In this document: piece after piece, positions 35,823 through 46,649 of the stretch
Layout of the letters: every line of letters starts with the position of its first letter
How positions within the stretch are numbered: the first letter of the stretch is position 1
DNA from: Musa acuminata AAA Group
Taxonomy: Eukaryota > Streptophyta > Magnoliopsida > Zingiberales > Musaceae
DNA: 64,000 bases
NCBI RefSeq assembly: GCF_036884655.1
Contig: NC_088347.1
Coordinates: 16,388,501-16,452,500 of the forward strand
Direction of reading: 5' to 3'
The notes under the pieces: model-generated
Database searches by the model: none
Seen by the model: only the letters and a program-made list of their open reading frames with translations
What the model was told of the DNA's origin: nothing
Program-made: the position numbers and the translations under genes

Positions 35823-37048
35823 TGTTAGGATCGGAGCGGCACTAAGAGGGGGAGGGGGGGGGGGGGGGTGAATTAGTGCAGCGGATTAAAACGTTAGTTT
35901 CGACAAATCTTTCGTACGATAAGAACGGAACTTGAAAAGATTAACTTGAAAGCATATTCTTAAAGTTGTGCAGCAAAGGTAATAAGGAACTAAAGCATGT
36001 AAGAAGGTTTGCAGTAATGTAAATAGCAATAATGAAATGCAAACCAGAGATCACGCCGATTTTAGAGTGGTTCGGTCAAATTACCTACATCCACTTGCGA
36101 GGCCCCTCTTTGATGAGGCTCCCACCTTCCACTAGCAAATCTCTTGAAATGGAAGGGCAAATACCCCTCTTACAACCTTTTACAAGTAGTTCAACCTCTT
36201 ACAAATTTTCAGCAAGAAAAAAGGAGGAGAACTCTCTAGCAAATTGAAAACAAGAAAGGCAAAGACTCTTCTAAGACTTTTCTCTCAATCACTTACTGCT
36301 CAAAAAGTTGTATTCTCAGTTGAGACTTGAGGGGTATTTATAGGCCTCAAGAGGATTCAAATTTGGGCTCCAAAAATTTGAATTCTCTTATGTTCCCGAT
36401 GTTGGCGGTGCCACCGCCCAACGCTCGGGTGCTGGGCGGTGCAACCGCCCAGCCCAGGATGTGTCACCGCCCAACTCTCGGGTGCTGGGCGGTGCTACCG
36501 CCCAGCACAGGCGGTGCCACCGCCTGGCTCTCCGATTTCACTGGTTTGGCTTAATTTTAGCCCAAACCAAATCTGACTTTGGGCCTAGTTGGCCCCTAAC
36601 CAGGATATAGGATTATCTCTTAATCCTAATCCTAATTACAAGTGAACTACATAACAAAAACATATCCTAAGCAAGCTTTCAACCGCGAACGTCGAGTCTT
36701 GTTTCGGCGAGCTTTCCGACGAACTTCTTCCGACGGACTCCCAGCAAGCTCCCGAACTTGTGATGACTTTAACGAGTAGCCGAGCCTTCTCAGTGATCTC
36801 CGTGAACCTCCGACGATCTCTTCGGCGAACTTCCGAAAATTCCGACAGGTTCTCGATTTCTTCTCGATTGGTTCCGGCAACATCTCCGACGATTCTTCAG
36901 ACTCTTAAACATCCATCGAACTTGACTCCGGTATACTTGCTTTGTGTTTTCTGGTTATCGTAGTTAATCCTGCACACTTAGCTCAATAATATGGATTAGA
37001 TCAATTAACCCATCAATTGATTTTATCATCAAAATCCGAGATTCAACA
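35823..37048 (-). mobile_element. 5' LTR of element K
   Basis: Minus-strand LTR from 37048 to 35823. It has the same repeat architecture as the 3' copy plus a 42-bp segment of GAAGTTCG-type repeats at about 36703-36745. The G-run (about 35850-35868) contains one A. Confidence 0.95.
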
Positions 37049-38030
37049 CTTTCCACTCGAAGAACTTATCGGGTCTTTGATGACCTACAAAATAATGTGC
37101 AATGCATATGAAGAACTTGAGAACAACCTTCCAAAAAACAGGAAGGATTTGATATTTAGAACTTAAGAAGACCACTTGAGAGAAAACTAAATTGATGATG
37201 ATGACTTGGCACTTCTAACAAGAAAATTTTAAAAATTTATAAAAAGGAACAAAACTAAACATGATATTAAAAATAAAAATAAATTTTAAAATGACCAAAT
37301 AATTTGCTACGAATGCAAGAAGCCGGGACACTTCAAAAGTGAATGTCCCCAAGTGAAAAAGAAGCAACTGAAAACGAAGAAAGCACTAAAAGCTACTTAG
37401 GATGATTCAAGCACATCCGAAGATGGGGAGCCAACCAATAAAGAAGTTGCTGACTTCGCTTTAATGACGCTTAGCGATGAGGTAAGTAACTCAATCGAAA
37501 CTCATTTATACTTTGATAAATTATTAAAAACTTTTCATGATTTATTTGATAAATATAAATTAGTTAGTAAAAAAATATAAATTATTAAAAAAAGGAGCAT
37601 GCCTCTCTTGTTAGTGAATTCATGTGAAAAATTGGAGATACTTAAAAAGGAGAATTTGCTACTACAGGAAACCTTAGAAAATTTTAAAATATGAAGCAAA
37701 TCCTTAAACATGATCATTGCAAAAAGGGATTATGTTCATAAAAAAGATGGAATCGGCTTTATGAGTAACACTCACCAAAAGCCAACCATCTTTATTAAGG
37801 GCCCAACTTTGCATGTTTCACCTTGAAACAAATGTAACTTTTATTATAAATTTAGACATTATACTCATAAATGTCCATTTAAGAGGTATAGTCCACATAA
37901 GTTAATTTGGATCCCTAAAGGAACTTTAAATGACTCAATAGAAAATGAGAAGTTAGGTAGATCTATTTATGAGGAACCCAAGGTAAAATGGGTACCTAAA
38001 AAAAATCTCATTTCTTGCAGATATGTTATT
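37049..38030 (+). pseudogene. gag of element J, 3' part
   Basis: This continues the gag cut at 29053. It resumes in the LEELIGSLMTY region and keeps an intact-looking CCHC knuckle (CYECKKPGHFKSEC, about 37310-37350), the acidic linker and the decayed second finger. About ten stops or shifts are visible. At the gag/pol boundary it reads TTGCAG where elements E and K read TTGTAG. Pol does not follow: after a short direct repeat of TTTAyGAGGAACCCAA (about 37966 and 38036) the sequence passes into LTR tail. Confidence 0.87.
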
Positions 38031-38059
38031 CACTTATTTACGAGGAACCCAATAGTTCA

Positions 38060-38194
38060 TTTACTCTAAGTCAAGCACACTTTCATTATCGTTTTCGTCG
38101 AACGAAGTTTTCAAATCTATATGATTTTATGAAAGCACTAATTCTACACCCCTCCCCTCCTCCCCCCCCTCTTAGTGTCGATACGGTCCTAATA
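38060..38194 (+). mobile_element. LTR M, 3' tail of a copia LTR
   Basis: Only the U5 end is present: CACTTTCATTATCGTTTTCG, then C-runs, CTCTTAGTGTCGATACGG and CCTAATA. It closely resembles the tail of LTR N. It probably belongs to element J after loss of pol and most of the 3' LTR. Confidence 0.75.
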
Positions 38195-38424
38195 GGAGCT
38201 ACCTACTTATGCGCCAATCTAATATTTCACTCACGCATGAAACACATTGTTATTGAATTTCACTTTATATAAGATCAAGTTGTCAGACATCAACTACGTG
38301 TTTTTCACTTACATACGACTGATCAACTAGCAAACTTACTTACGAAGCCTCTCGCCTACAAACTATTTTCATTGCATCAGTCCAAGATCGACATTCTTGA
38401 CAGAAGTTCAATCTTGTAGGGACA
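38195..38424 (+). pseudogene. RNase H end of a different copia lineage
   Basis: About 75 codons match the extreme C-terminus of a non-SIRE copia RNase [18 protein letters not shown], then TTDQLANLLTKPLAYKLF-like motifs. An in-frame stop follows FHFI. A short purine tract (GTAGGGACA, 38418-38424) follows and leads into a TG start. Confidence 0.78.
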
Positions 38425-38590
38425 TGATAGCAGATAAGATTTTTTCAACTGCACGAGAAAATCTCACTAATCAATTAAAGAAAATCCTTTCTTCTAACAC
38501 GTATAAATAGCTATTACATTCAACTAATCCAATCGTGCACTCTATCAACCTCAACTCACAAATAAGACAAGAAAGTCAAATCATTTGAAG
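38425..38590 (+). mobile_element. 5' start of that copia element's 3' LTR (truncated)
   Basis: TGATAGCAGATAAG at 38425 is placed exactly where an LTR should start after the purine tract. A TATAAATA box lies at about 38502-38509. The right edge is uncertain. Gene-flank sequence begins by about 38590. Confidence 0.6.
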
Positions 38591-38618
38591 ACGACAAAAT
38601 GGCTAAAACCATAGAGCG

Positions 38619-38712
38619 GAGGGGAAGTGAGACAATTTATCTTGCTCATAATCAACAAGAGAGTAGAGGGGAAGATGAGACAAAATTTATCTGGCTCATA
38701 ATCAACAAGAAT
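38619..38712. repeat. 47-bp tandem duplication downstream of FAD3
   Basis: GAGGGGAAG...TCATAATCAACAAGA begins at 38619 and again at 38666 with small differences. It lies within about 270 bp of the FAD3 stop and could be in the 3' UTR. Confidence 0.8.
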
Positions 38713-38890
38713 CAAACAGTCAATACAGTATTCTTGAGCAGCTGAATCCCCTAGTAGGCAGGTTAACAATACAACCGTTGTCGCAGAATCTCTGAATCGC
38801 CCGAACCGACTACAGAGTGTCGTGTAAAGCATCCGAACACAAACAGTGCCCCCTATAATGATCGTGTCACTGTTAGCAGAGCGGCATTCT

Positions 38891-41825
38891 TCACTTGAAC
38901 TTCTGCTGCCAGTCGCCGTACTGCTGAGGGTCGGTCTGGTAGTAGACAACTTCTCCCTCGTCGCTCACAAAGTGGTCGACTCTTAGGCTCCTAAGAAGAA
39001 CGCCAAACAGGTGCAGTGGAAGCGGCCCAGATTTCTCCGGTTCTCGGTAATATTTCCCGAGCACAGGTTTCGCAGCCTTTGTCTGAAAGCAAATGACAGA
39101 TGCCAAGTCAGTGCAGTGCTGGTGATGCGAGGGAAGTGGAAAAGAATAAGAAGTCATAGGGGAATGTAAACTTACTGCTTCTACCAGATTGTAGTGTGGT
39201 ATCTGGGGAAAGAGATGGTGAATGACATGAGTTCCAATATCATGGTGGATGTTGTTTATCCAGCCATAGTCCCTATCAATTGTCGTCAGTCCTCCTCGCA
39301 GATAGCTCCATTCCTACAAGATGGAAGAAGGTAATGTGGTTTAGCGACAAACAGGATGATTACCGGATGACCAACTACATGATTACAGTAGTAAAGGATT
39401 CAAAACCCTGCCAATTAGTTTCTAATTGTTGGTATCACCTAAATGTAAAACACGAGTACTTTTTTTTAGAGATTATACATGAACAAATTTGAAACATGTC
39501 ATACATTTTTATTCTAGATTAGTGTTCAGCTTTGATGTTGAATTTTATAGCTACTAGACTACTTTGGCCAAGTTGAACCTTAATTAAGGTCTTTTCTGTC
39601 TGTAGCTGCTTTAATGAATGTTGCTCAGTACTTCAGTGGAAGATTCCACTTCATAATTTTAGATGCTGTAGATTGTATCCATATAACCCGTAGACTTATT
39701 TCTCGAAGGAAAATATAGCCTATAGAGTAGCTAGATGTGGGATGTTGACAAACATTTTGTGATCCTACTGGACAAAACAGTAGTAATGCAATGGCTGATG
39801 TTAACTATATGTAATATATGGATTTAGAATCTTGTTATAAGACGAGGATGGGTGATCGTCATACCTTGCCACGGTACCAGGGGAGCTTCTCATGGTAGCC
39901 ATGGTGATGCAAGTAAGTAACCAAATCTAGCCACATTACAAAAACCTGATCCAGGGAATTGCAGGAATGTCAGATATGCTGTGCATAGAAGCATATTTTT
40001 ACCAACCACAGACGATCTTTTGTGAACGCACTTACCAAGGAGGGCAAACCATAGAGTTTGAGCACTGGAATAGGGCCATACACCCAGGATAGACCAAGAA
40101 GCAATGTGACCATGGCTGACCAGCACAAGGTTGATACGATGATGTCGCCTTGCTCATTTGGATGAAACAAGCTGCTACTCGGCAGGAAATGAGAACCTTC
40201 TTTTCCAGGGCTTCTCCACAACTTTCGGATCATAGCCGAGAAGAAACCAAGTTAGATTTTGCTGGAAAAGATACGAGGAGTTTCTTTGCTCTTGGTGAAT
40301 GTCACAGACTCACCAGATAGGCCGGGAATGCAAACAAGGGGTAAGGTAACGAAAACCGCATTTTTCGGCCGTTCGGTTTCATTCCCCTGTATGTCTTCTC
40401 AGGTAACTGCAACAAAGAAACAATTGAAGTTTATTCTTGGGGACAAAATCAACCAAGCTTAAAAGCTCAGATGGTTACACCAACTAGTTTTTGTAATTAA
40501 TGTTTCTTGAAAGAAGTAAAAGGTTGTTCATCTAAGATGCGATGGGAATTCTCAAAAGAGAAAACGACTAAAAGTGTTCTCCCAAACATTGTAAATCGAA
40601 GTAAATTCAACTGCCAAAACTCAAACGTTAAACTCAGGCAATGGAATCAAGAGCAAGATAAAGAGTCTGTAGAAGTCTCCGTCAGATCTCTCATTAGGTT
40701 CAACATTTCATATATGCTAAGAGAGTTTCAATTTGTGACTGAAATATCGTGTCAAGCCAACTATTATTAGTTGGCCACACAATGGGGCGGATTTCTTTTT
40801 CTTTCAGTTTCCAGATGCTCTTTTTTGTGCCCAATAAAAATGGGGGCATGCTTCCAGAAGAAAGGCCGGCACTACGTTTAACCCTAATTTCTTGTAAATT
40901 TAATTGGACAAATCAGTGTTCAACACCACTCGTGAATCTTGAGATCCAAGCCATGGTGAAGATCATCCAGCTTCTGCACCAACCACAAAGAACTCGAGTC
41001 TGAAAGTATACATCTAAATAACCAAAATAGCATCTAGATGTGTATGATATTATGAATGAGCAAAGTTCATCCAAGCTGTACAAGAACTAAAAAGAAGATA
41101 GTGCCATGAAGTTATACATTCACACTGTTCAAAGCACAAGGCAACAGAATAATCAGGACTGACCGGGTGCCACGATTCATCCTTGTCCACATTCCCATGG
41201 TTCTGGTGATGAGTCCTGTGGCTAATCCTCCTGTTTTGGAAGCCAGCAAATTTCAAAAAGGAAAAAAAGAGATTATAATATATCCAAACTCCCACACCCG
41301 ACTTAAAGAACTGGAAACTTTATAGAAGCAAGAGTTACCATCCATGGTAAGGCACCAGAATGCTGGAGTGAAGAAAGTGCCCAACCACATTGTTCAGCCA
41401 CACGCTGTTGGAGAAGCTTCCATGGCCACTGCCAGAGAAAAAGCCAACGTTAGTTCATCCATTCTGAACTCTTATCAAATCTGGTTTACCCTGCGACGAC
41501 CAAGTGTCGATACACATAGACAGATGTGCAAATACCAGTCATGTCCCAGAACGAAGACAGCCCAGAACATGGTGCCCTGGGCTAGCCAGTAGATTGGCCA
41601 GATGATCCAACTGTCAAAATAGCCGGCGGCAGCCGCGAGCGCGGCGATGACGACGGCGTCACGAAGGACGTAGCTCATGGAACGCCAGGGGTTCTTCACC
41701 CAGCAATGGCTGGGTATGGCCACCCGGATATCACCGATCCTGAATGGCGGCGGCCGTCCGGCCTCGAACTTCCCATCCTCGCCGTTCACGACCTCCCCGT
41801 CGTCTCTTTTCGTCATGGCCACCAT
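38891..41825 (-). CDS. FAD3: Endoplasmic-reticulum omega-3 fatty acid desaturase (8 exons)
   Basis: This enzyme converts linoleate to alpha-linolenate in membrane lipids, using cytochrome b5. Minus-strand exons are 41825-41536, 41428-41339, 41230-41164, 40406-40314, 40221-40036, 39945-39865, 39313-39176 and 39082-38891. All introns are GT-AG. Internal exon sizes 90, 67, 93, 186, 81 and 138 match those I recall for plant FAD3. The product is 378 residues. Its three di-iron histidine boxes are HDCGH (95-99), HRTHH (131-135) and HVIHH (298-302). Hydrophobic spans lie at ~55-75, ~77-94 and ~207-230. There is no transit peptide (MVAMTKRDD...), which argues for the ER form over plastid FAD7/8. The C-terminus WQQKFK fits an aromatic/lysine ER-retrieval signal only loosely. 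No stop or shift was found. It appears intact although retroelements flank it on both sides. Confidence 0.96.
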
Positions 41826-42600
41826 CTTATTGCGGGCGGCCCAAGACCAGGGCCAGATACAGAGGAGGGAGATACAAGGGCGAGGAAAGGAGCACAAGAG
41901 CCTCGTTGGCCGGCTCGTTCTTGGTCAGGGCTGCGGGAGGATGAAGGGTGGTGTGCCGGCAGGTGCATTTATGGGCCACTCGCCACCGCCCCGTCCGCCC
42001 CTGCGATCCGAAGCGCGCGCTCTGACACTCCATCCGTGCCTCGCTCCTCCATCGATCCGATTCACGTGGCGGCTACGTGACCAGTAACGTGTGGGGACTC
42101 CTCCCGTCCCCGCCGAGACAGGGTCCAGCCTTACCGCTTGACTCGGCGGGACCCAGCTCCGAACCGAGCGGCGCGCAACGCGGGAGGACGGTAACGGGAG
42201 ATGGGCTGGACGCTGTCTCTCTCGATCGCCCTGATATATCTCGCCCCCGGTTGGAATCGGACCGAACCGGGCTGGGATGAAGGTAACGCAGTCGTAACAT
42301 GATCGAGCCAATCAACATCCGCTACCCAAGAGGCTAACCAATTCTGGTGATCAAATCGAGTGGGCCCACGCTGCTCTCCTGACACAGCATGGGATCAAAT
42401 CAGGAACCGATTCGTTCCACCGCCCATGCCGTAGCCCCGGCATCAGACGGTGAGGGCCATCACCCCTACCTGTCAGAGAGGCCCAGGACTGGCTTCGGGC
42501 CTTCTCAGACGGTGGGGCCCATCTCTCATACATGTCAGCGAGGCCTCAGACTCGGATCTATTACGGTCCATGTCTCGATTAGCGATGAAGTACTTGTGAA
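41826..42600 (-). promoter_or_regulatory. FAD3 5' UTR and promoter region
   Basis: GC-rich sequence immediately upstream of the start codon. A GATATATC stretch at about 42230-42239 is the best TATA-like candidate on the minus strand. ORFs on either strand here look like products of the GC-rich composition. The transcription start cannot be fixed from sequence. Confidence 0.45.
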
Positions 42601-42601
42601 T

Positions 42602-42770
42602 TCAACCCTATCAATTCTGTGACAGGTTTATGGGAATAATTTTTTAAGTTATCCATAAATGAAATTTCATCAGCTAATCAGGATGTGAAGTCAACCCTAT
42701 CAATTCTGTGACAGGTTTATAGGAATAAATTTGAAGTTAGAAATTTCATCAGCTAATCAAGATGCCAACA
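42602..42770. repeat. 89-bp tandem duplication upstream of FAD3
   Basis: TCAACCCTATCAATTCTGTG starts at 42602 and again at 42691. Both copies end in ATTTCATCAGCTAATCA. The second copy has a short internal deletion. Confidence 0.88.
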
Positions 42771-42818
42771 ATGGATCAAATAGAAATTAGAAAGGGTAAG
42801 CAGTGAAGGATTACATAC

Positions 42819-42878
42819 TCTGGAATTCTTTTTAGGTCCCTGTCCTTGGATGCCTCTAGTATTTCCTCGAGTTTACTG
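42819..42878 (-). pseudogene. Possible orphan exon
   Basis: On the minus strand a polypyrimidine-CAAG acceptor-like site and a GTATGTAATCC donor-like site bracket 57-60 bases. In one frame these read KLEEILEASKDRDLKRIPE, a charged, helix-like and protein-like string. I do not recognise the gene. It could be a small exon of a lost or captured gene, or chance. Confidence 0.3.
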
Positions 42879-42879
42879 C

Positions 42880-43310
42880 TTGCAGAGAAATGGCATGAGA
42901 GGGGCCATGAAGAAACTAAAACTGATTAGATAAAACTAAAAAGAGGAATAATCAAGAGAAAGATAAAGATAAACATGTCAACACAAAATAAATAAATACA
43001 AAAGATACAATTAAGAATCTTTAATCACCTTTGTGACATCTAAGAATAATGTAAAACTTATTGTTGATCAATTTTTTTAATCTAGATTAATATATGATTA
43101 GGTAAGATATATTATGGATATGATTTAGATTCAGATTATAATTATCAATTAATAAAAAAAATTTAATTATGGTAGAATTCTTTAGGAGATGATCTTCATG
43201 GGAGAAACTCTTCTAATTATTAATCTTAGACCCTCTACACTCACCTATAAAAGGATTTGACCTTCTAAAAACTCAAGGCGGATAATTAGATACGTAGATA
43301 CGGAGATAAG
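42880..43310. other. AT-rich intergenic stretch
   Basis: No ORF or RNA gene is visible. ACCTATAAAAGGATTT at about 43241-43256 and the surrounding composition faintly resemble the TATA region of an LTR, but no ends are found. The first base of LTR N follows at 43311. Confidence 0.4.
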
Positions 43311-43671
43311 TGTTGAATTTCGGATTTTGATGATGAAATCAATTGATGAAGGTATGATCTAATCAGTATTTGAGTGATGCAAGACTAACTTCGATCATGG
43401 AAAGATAAATTGATTGAAGTAGAAGAATCATATGTTTGGTCGGAGAGCATCATGTCGAATATTGGACATCAATCAGGAGGACTGGTCGACATACCGGTAG
43501 AAGGACTTTGTGCCATGAGTTTGGGCATCAAGCTAGAAGGATCGAACATTACGCCAAGGAGATCAGATTTGCGGGAGGTTAACATGCTGATGATCAAGCA
43601 ATACATCGAAGGAGAGGACAATGCACCAAAGGTTCAAACAAAGCGTCGGATGAACCAATGACATGTCGGAC
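43311..43671 (+). mobile_element. LTR N, part 1 (5' LTR of gag-only element N)
   Basis: TGTTGAATTTCGGATTTTG begins a long-form copia LTR. It is interrupted at 43671 in the ATGACATGTCGGAC stretch by element P. It resumes at 54531 with a near-copy of the last five bases (CGGAC versus CAGAC). Confidence 0.9.
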
Positions 43672-46128
43672 CATTGAAAAATCTTGGGGGCGACATCACA
43701 TACGTAGTGGAAGAACAGAAAACAAAATCCATAATTCCCAAAGATATGTTCGTCGTTGTGCGAAGATTGGTGCGCAAAAATCTACGAAATAGAAAAACCA
43801 CGTATGAGATAGATTGTGTTACCTAGGGAGATTGTATATCCCTAAATCCCTGTAGATCTCTAGGAGAGGGTGAAGGAGGTCAAGCGCCCTCCTCTCTAGT
43901 GGTGATCCACATAGCAGGGCTGCGATGACACTCGCCAAAACTCCAAGCCTGCTCTCAGGTAAAGAGGGGGAGGAGAATAGGAGAGGCAAGCAAAAGACTC
44001 CAGCCTATGAACCACTGATTCACTCCTATTTATAGAGGCCTTATGTTAACTTAACCCTAAAGGATCCTATCCTATTGGGTATTGGATCTCCATCCAACTA
44101 CTCAAGCCTCTTAGATTAGTGGATCTCTATCCAATAATCTCTCATGGGTGCTTATTGGATATCCAATAAGATAAGGGCTCCGATAGATATCTCATATCCG
44201 AACCTTTACTCATCGTAATGCCTACCATATGTGTATGACCTTCTAGGTCTAATATCGAGCTAGCTATGAGTCATATCTATCAGAACTCCTTCTGGCTCAG
44301 TGAATTATTATCTCCATAATAATTCACTCGACTCATCGACTGCGGACGTACTAGGTGCTAGTCATAGGTGCCCAGCAAGCCAATCACGTGAGTGATGGCA
44401 CGTGTGACTTGATACAGAATCTTTTTGCTTATTATATTTTGGCGTATATCACTTTATAACTATTGCATAAATGCATATATATATTGTGATGTCCTTGGAT
44501 TTGTGCAATGGGAATCGGATCGTGATGAGATCACGATAATGAGATCGATTCACCTTCAAACACATATCCTAAATAATCCCGGTCATAGGTTACTCGAGAG
44601 GGACATCGTGATAACCAGATATACTGGTGTGCTGTATACCCGTCCATATGATGGATGCAGCTGGTCTCATAGCTGCTCGTGTAGGGACACTAGGGATATA
44701 GTACAGGTGCTCATTGGAGAATGAGTTCACTGATTGATCCGCTTACGGAATGTTGGATGGTTGATGATGCCTTATTGTCAGACAGCGATTCCGTAGTCCT
44801 AGTGGTATATCTGGTCCTTAGACTTGAGACACCAAGGATGTCCTATATGAGTGCTCCACTCTTTGATACCAGACTTATAGGTTTGGTTGTCCCAGATCTA
44901 GTACAGTTGGTCATTGGGAGTGGTAGTCGACCTTACGAGGGCTATTGGGTGTCGACAGAGGATCATCCACTCTCGGCGTCATGAGAGGAATATCTCATGT
45001 GTTCTTGCTCAGACAAATCCCTGGCCAGGGTCATTCGGGTTGAGAGAGAAAGAGTTCTCCGAGAGAATCCGATTAGAGCGAGACTAGAGTAGAAACCGTA
45101 TGGGTCTGACAGCACCATGCTCGATATACGGTCTCTGGGATATTAGATGGATGAGGGACTATAGGTACATGGTAACTGAGGACAGACAGGTCCAATGGAT
45201 TGGATTCCCCTGTATCGTCTAGGGACTACGGCGTAGTGGCCTAGTACGTCCGTAGTCGATGAGTCGAGTGAATTATTACAGAGATAATAATTCACTAAGT
45301 TAGAAGGAGTTCTGACAGGTATGACTCACGGCCAGCTCGATATTGGGCCTAGAGGGTCACACACATATGGTAGGCATTGCGATGAGTAGAGGTTCGGATA
45401 TGAGATATCCGACGGAGCCCTTGTCTTATTGGATGTAGATCCAATACCCACTAGGGAAGGACCCATTAGGGTTTGACACGGGATCTCTATAAATAGGAGG
45501 GATTCACAGCCTCATAGGCTAGAGTCTTTGCTTGCCTTTCCTATTCTCCTCTTCCTCTCCACCTCAGAGTAGGCCTGGAGTTTTGAGGAGCATCGTCGCA
45601 ACCCTGCTGTGTGGATCACCGCTAGAGAGGAGGACGCTTGACCTCCTTCACCCTCTCCTAAGGATCTGCAAGGAAACAGGGATATACGATCTCCCTAGGT
45701 AACACAATATATACGCAGTTTCATGTTTCGCGGATTTTTGCGTACCAATCTTTGCACGACGACGAACATCTCTTTGGGAATCGAGGATTTTGTTTTCTTG
45801 TTCTTCCGCTGCGCATGTGATGTCGCCCCCATGATTTCCCAACACTAGGCCACTACACCGTAGTCCCCAAACGATACAGGAGAATCCAATCCATTAGACT
45901 TGTCTATCCTCAGTTACCATATACCTATATTCCCTCATCCATCTAATATTCCAGAGACCATATACCGGGCGTGGTGCTGTCAAACCCATACGGTTTCTAC
46001 TCGAATCTCGTTCTAACCGGATTCTCCCAAAGAACTCTTTCTCTCTCAATCTGAATGACCCTGGCTATAGATTTGTTTGAGCAAGAATACATGAGACATT
46101 CCTCTTATGACACCGAGAGTGGATGATC
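43672..46128 (-). mobile_element. 3' LTR of element P (interrupted, truncated)
   Basis: 43672-44355 and 45850-46128 match LTR 52897-54530. The left end CATTGAAAAATC corresponds to TGTTGGAAAATC. The middle is solo LTR Q with its duplicated CTAGG. The right side stops at GAGTGGATGATC, where gypsy sequence starts, so about the first 600 bp of the LTR are missing. Confidence 0.88.
44356..45844 (+). mobile_element. Solo LTR Q of the P family, inverted inside P's LTR
   Basis: The complete 1,489-bp LTR runs from TGCTAGTCATAGG to GATTTCCCAACA. It is bounded by the perfect duplication CTAGG (44351-44355, 45845-45849). TCTATAAATAGGAGG near 45488 marks sense orientation as plus. No internal region is attached, so unequal recombination has removed it. 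Small ORFs inside it are not genes. Confidence 0.95.
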
Positions 46129-46600
46129 TAGTAAGACCCTAAAGTCTTATCGTAAAAGAAATGAAAAAAATGATAAGGCTCTAATACCAAATGATAAGAC
46201 CCTAAAGTCTTATCGTCACTCTGATACTAATTGATAAGACCCTACGGTCTTATCGTGGAAGAAAGGAGAGAAAAAGGAATGATAATGATCACTTCGAGGG
46301 GATCGACCTCCTTGATCGCTTCGAGGGGATCGGCCCTCCTTGATCACTTCGAGGGGATCGACCCTCCTTGATCACTTCAAGGGGATTGGTCTCCTAGGGT
46401 TTGTCCACAGAGTGGAATATCATTTCATTGATTGATTGATTGATTTATAAAAAAAAGGATTACATCACTATTTATAGAGTTCCACCTATAGTCCACTAGG
46501 ACTTGGACTCTTAATAATAAATAAATATTAAATAAACCTCTACTTGACTCTAACTGAACTAAATAGACTTAATAAACATTATTCAAAAGCTCAGAAAAAG
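46129..46600 (-). mobile_element. LTR of Ty3/gypsy element R
   Basis: Three copies of a TAAGACCCTAAAGTCTTATCG-like inverted word lie near the left end (about 46131, 46191 and 46231). A 28-bp tandem array, an ATTGATTGATTG run near 46430 and CACTATTTATAGAG near 46470 (an antisense TATA) follow. The right edge is approximate. Confidence 0.6.
46287..46397. repeat. 28-bp tandem array in LTR R
   Basis: Four units of the form GATCACTTCGAGGGGATCGA start at 46287, 46314, 46342 and 46370. The period is 27-28 bp. Confidence 0.9.
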
Positions 46601-46649
46601 GGTCCTAATAGTTCCTCCCTCTTCAAATCAGCCTTGTCTTCAAAGCTGA

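Larger units (their letters stand above)
29054..37048 (-). mobile_element. Element K: near-complete SIRE/Maximus-type copia retrotransposon
   Basis: This 7,995-bp minus-strand element is flanked by the perfect duplication CTTTC (29049-29053 and 37049-37053). It has both LTRs, a primer site, gag, a full pol, a hairpin and a polypurine tract. Within the first ~120 bp beyond the G-run the LTRs differ at about 5 sites. A 42-bp indel near 29928 or 36700 separates their lengths (1,182 and 1,226 bp). It is one of the two youngest-looking copies, and its coding region has only two frameshifts and three stops that I can see. Confidence 0.97.

Noticed and set aside
38581..38949. Minus-strand ORF of 122 codons overlapping the end of FAD3 exon 8
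   Set aside because: It is out of frame with exon 8 and covers the 47-bp duplication and 3' flank.
41677..42385. Several overlapping ORFs up to 136 codons on both strands at the start of FAD3
   Set aside because: They overlap exon 1 and the GC-rich leader of FAD3, show no domain, and are explained by composition with few stops.
44425..44984. Two adjacent plus-strand ORFs (99 and 87 codons)
   Set aside because: They are inside solo LTR Q, whose other copies do not keep the frames.
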